Assembly: GCF_901933205.1 (NCBI RefSeq)
Contig: NC_044572.1
Span: 73,777,465 to 73,841,464 of the forward strand
Origin: Camarhynchus parvulus
Taxonomy: Eukaryota > Chordata > Aves > Passeriformes > Thraupidae
Reading direction: 5' to 3'
Length of the DNA: 64,000 bases
The notes beneath the pieces are model-generated. The model was given only the letters and a program-made list of their open reading frames with translations, was not told where the DNA came from and did not search any database. Below are positions 62,765 to 64,000 of this stretch, one piece after another (the first letter of the stretch is position 1; each line of letters starts with the position of its first letter). Position numbers and translations under genes: made by a program.

Positions 62765-63117
62765 ATGTCCCTCCCTGGGAAATGTAGCTTTGGGAAGACA
62801 AGCAACATTATCTATGAATATCCTTCCTTTCTCCCCATTTCCCTGAGGCTTTATTGCTGAGAAGGACATCATATGTTATGAAATATCCTTTTGGTCAATG
62901 TGAGCATCTGTGTCAGCTATGTCTCCTCACAACTTCTTGCCTTTCCTCAGTCTTTTTGCCTTGAAAGCAGAGTGGGGAGAAGGCTTTGATGCTGTGCTAT
63001 TCAATAACAGCCAAAATACGGTGTGTTATCAGCACTGTTTTAAACACACATGCAAAACACAGCACCATATGGGCTGCTATGAAGGAAGTGAACTCCTTCC
63101 AAGACAAACCTGGTACA
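62765..63117 (-). mobile_element. Endogenous retrovirus LTR fragment, U3 part only
   Basis: This is the same LTR family as the pair at 5 kb, in opposite orientation. Read on the plus strand it contains GGGAAGACAAGCAACATTAT, the ATATCCTTTTGGTCAATGTG block, CAGCTATGTCTCCTCACAAC, TTATCAGCACTGTTTTAAAC and CAAAACACAGCACCATATGG. It ends GGTACA at 63117, the LTR's outer U3 end (TGTACC on its own strand). The TATA position is altered (GCTTTATTGC on the plus strand near 62850). The R/U5 half, toward lower coordinates, is missing. Confidence 0.75.
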
Positions 63118-64000
63118 AAAGTGGAGAATATCAGTTTTTATTAAGATATAAACTCCTTTCATGCAAGAAGAGTTCAGATGAAATATTACCAGTGCATCCT
63201 ATCAAATAATAAGAAAATAGCTATATATAACCATATGCATATCTTTAATTCACTACAACATCCCTTAGACTTGTTTATAAATTATGCAGAAATTATCAAT
63301 AGTAGACTAGATTTTCAAAACCATCGAAAGACCGTGGCTAATTCCAGTGGTGTAATGACTTCAAGAATCTTTCGTTTCCTGTAGAAAACACAACCTATGC
63401 AATTCTGTAATGAAGAATACAGTGCAATGGAATGTACCACAGAGAGTCTGCCCTACTTAGTGATTCTTTCTGAAATCTCTTTTCAGTGGCACCAGTACAA
63501 CAGTACTACTCTTTATGTTTTGCCACTGTGAAGCTGTGAAGTGGCGAATCAGTGAGATTCCATGTACCACCACATTGACTGGACTAATAATTTGGCCACA
63601 CAAATTCAGCTGGATTATCTGAAACATCACATATTTACCTCATGATGTTGAAACTCAGTAAACTTACAGATCTATAGAATGTTGAGTTACACCATTGCAG
63701 AACAACTTCATCTTCAAAATTTTTTCCAGTCCCATGGCCTTTTCTGATGTGGTCATTTTTATTCGTCTGGCTGTTTCTGTTGGATTGCGGTATTTAATTT
63801 TTCAAAATCTGTGTTTTAACAATTTTTTCTATGACAAAGATTCTGTAGGAGAAACATGACTGAAGAGTAGAAGTAAAACTCAACAAAACCTCAAGATTTA
63901 TTGTTAAGTAAGGAAAATCTGTCTCTATAAAACCAAAATTCAGAAAGTTCTATGGCATCAAAACAATTGCATGTGTACTCAAAAAATGTGCTGTTATGAG
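63118..64000. other. Unassigned DNA to the window end
   Basis: No gene or repeat recognised. A plus-strand frame running out of the LTR (62910-63209) is fortuitous. Confidence 0.55.

Noticed and set aside
62765..63117. Pairing this LTR with those at 5 kb as one provirus
   Set aside because: Opposite orientation and 57 kb of unrelated sequence between them; they are separate insertions.

Overview
This window looks like nuclear DNA from a bird. It is AT-rich, and the recognisable content is a set of old mobile-element remnants. Most are CR1 LINE fragments, including 3' ends that finish in the CR1 octamer (ATTCTRTG-like) repeat. The rest are avian endogenous-retrovirus LTRs without internal genes, one probable ancient tRNA-derived SINE, and simple repeats. 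I find no convincing host protein-coding exon, tRNA, rRNA, CRISPR array or operon. Open reading frames are short and stop-limited, and the longer ones with recognisable content lie in CR1. The best reading is intergenic 'gene desert' or the inside of a very long intron. The bird species or order cannot be told from this alone.

Layout. 1-4.98 kb is unassigned AT-rich DNA. 4.98-5.91 kb holds two LTRs of related type, head to tail and only about 12 bp apart, with no internal retroviral sequence. 8.42-9.09 kb is a minus-strand CR1 3' region. 10.73-11.66 kb is a probable ERVL-type solo LTR. 14.6-16.3 kb carries three very old CR1-clade fragments, all minus strand. 20.69-20.87 kb is a probable tRNA-derived SINE with A- and B-box-like blocks. 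21.34-22.11 kb is a plus-strand CR1 with its 3' end. 26.54-26.64 kb is a 105-bp CR1 3' tip, and 31.1-31.2 kb is a short CR1 coding piece. From 31.2 to 48.8 kb I see only simple repeats, including a (GGGA)n G-quadruplex-type tract at 38.2 kb and (TA)n at 41.0 kb, plus one speculative mini-exon signal at 44.7 kb. 48.77-49.44 kb is a CR1 reverse-transcriptase fragment with an internal deletion, and 51.47-51.71 kb is a plus-strand CR1 3' end. 56.69-57.47 kb is a CR1 endonuclease-region fragment. 58.99-59.73 and 61.50-61.91 kb are two CR1 copies that look like one subfamily. 62.77-63.12 kb is a truncated minus-strand LTR.

Nothing here works together as a pathway; the elements are inactive insertions of different ages. 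By rough count, recognised mobile elements cover a little over a tenth of the window. I did not find an undescribed biological system. The items most worth checking are the adjacent LTR pair, the mini-exon-like splice-site pair, the six-run G-quadruplex/polypurine tract, two strong small hairpins, and the layering of ancient and younger CR1 copies. All family assignments are from recognition by eye. A RepeatMasker run with an avian library would settle names and edges.
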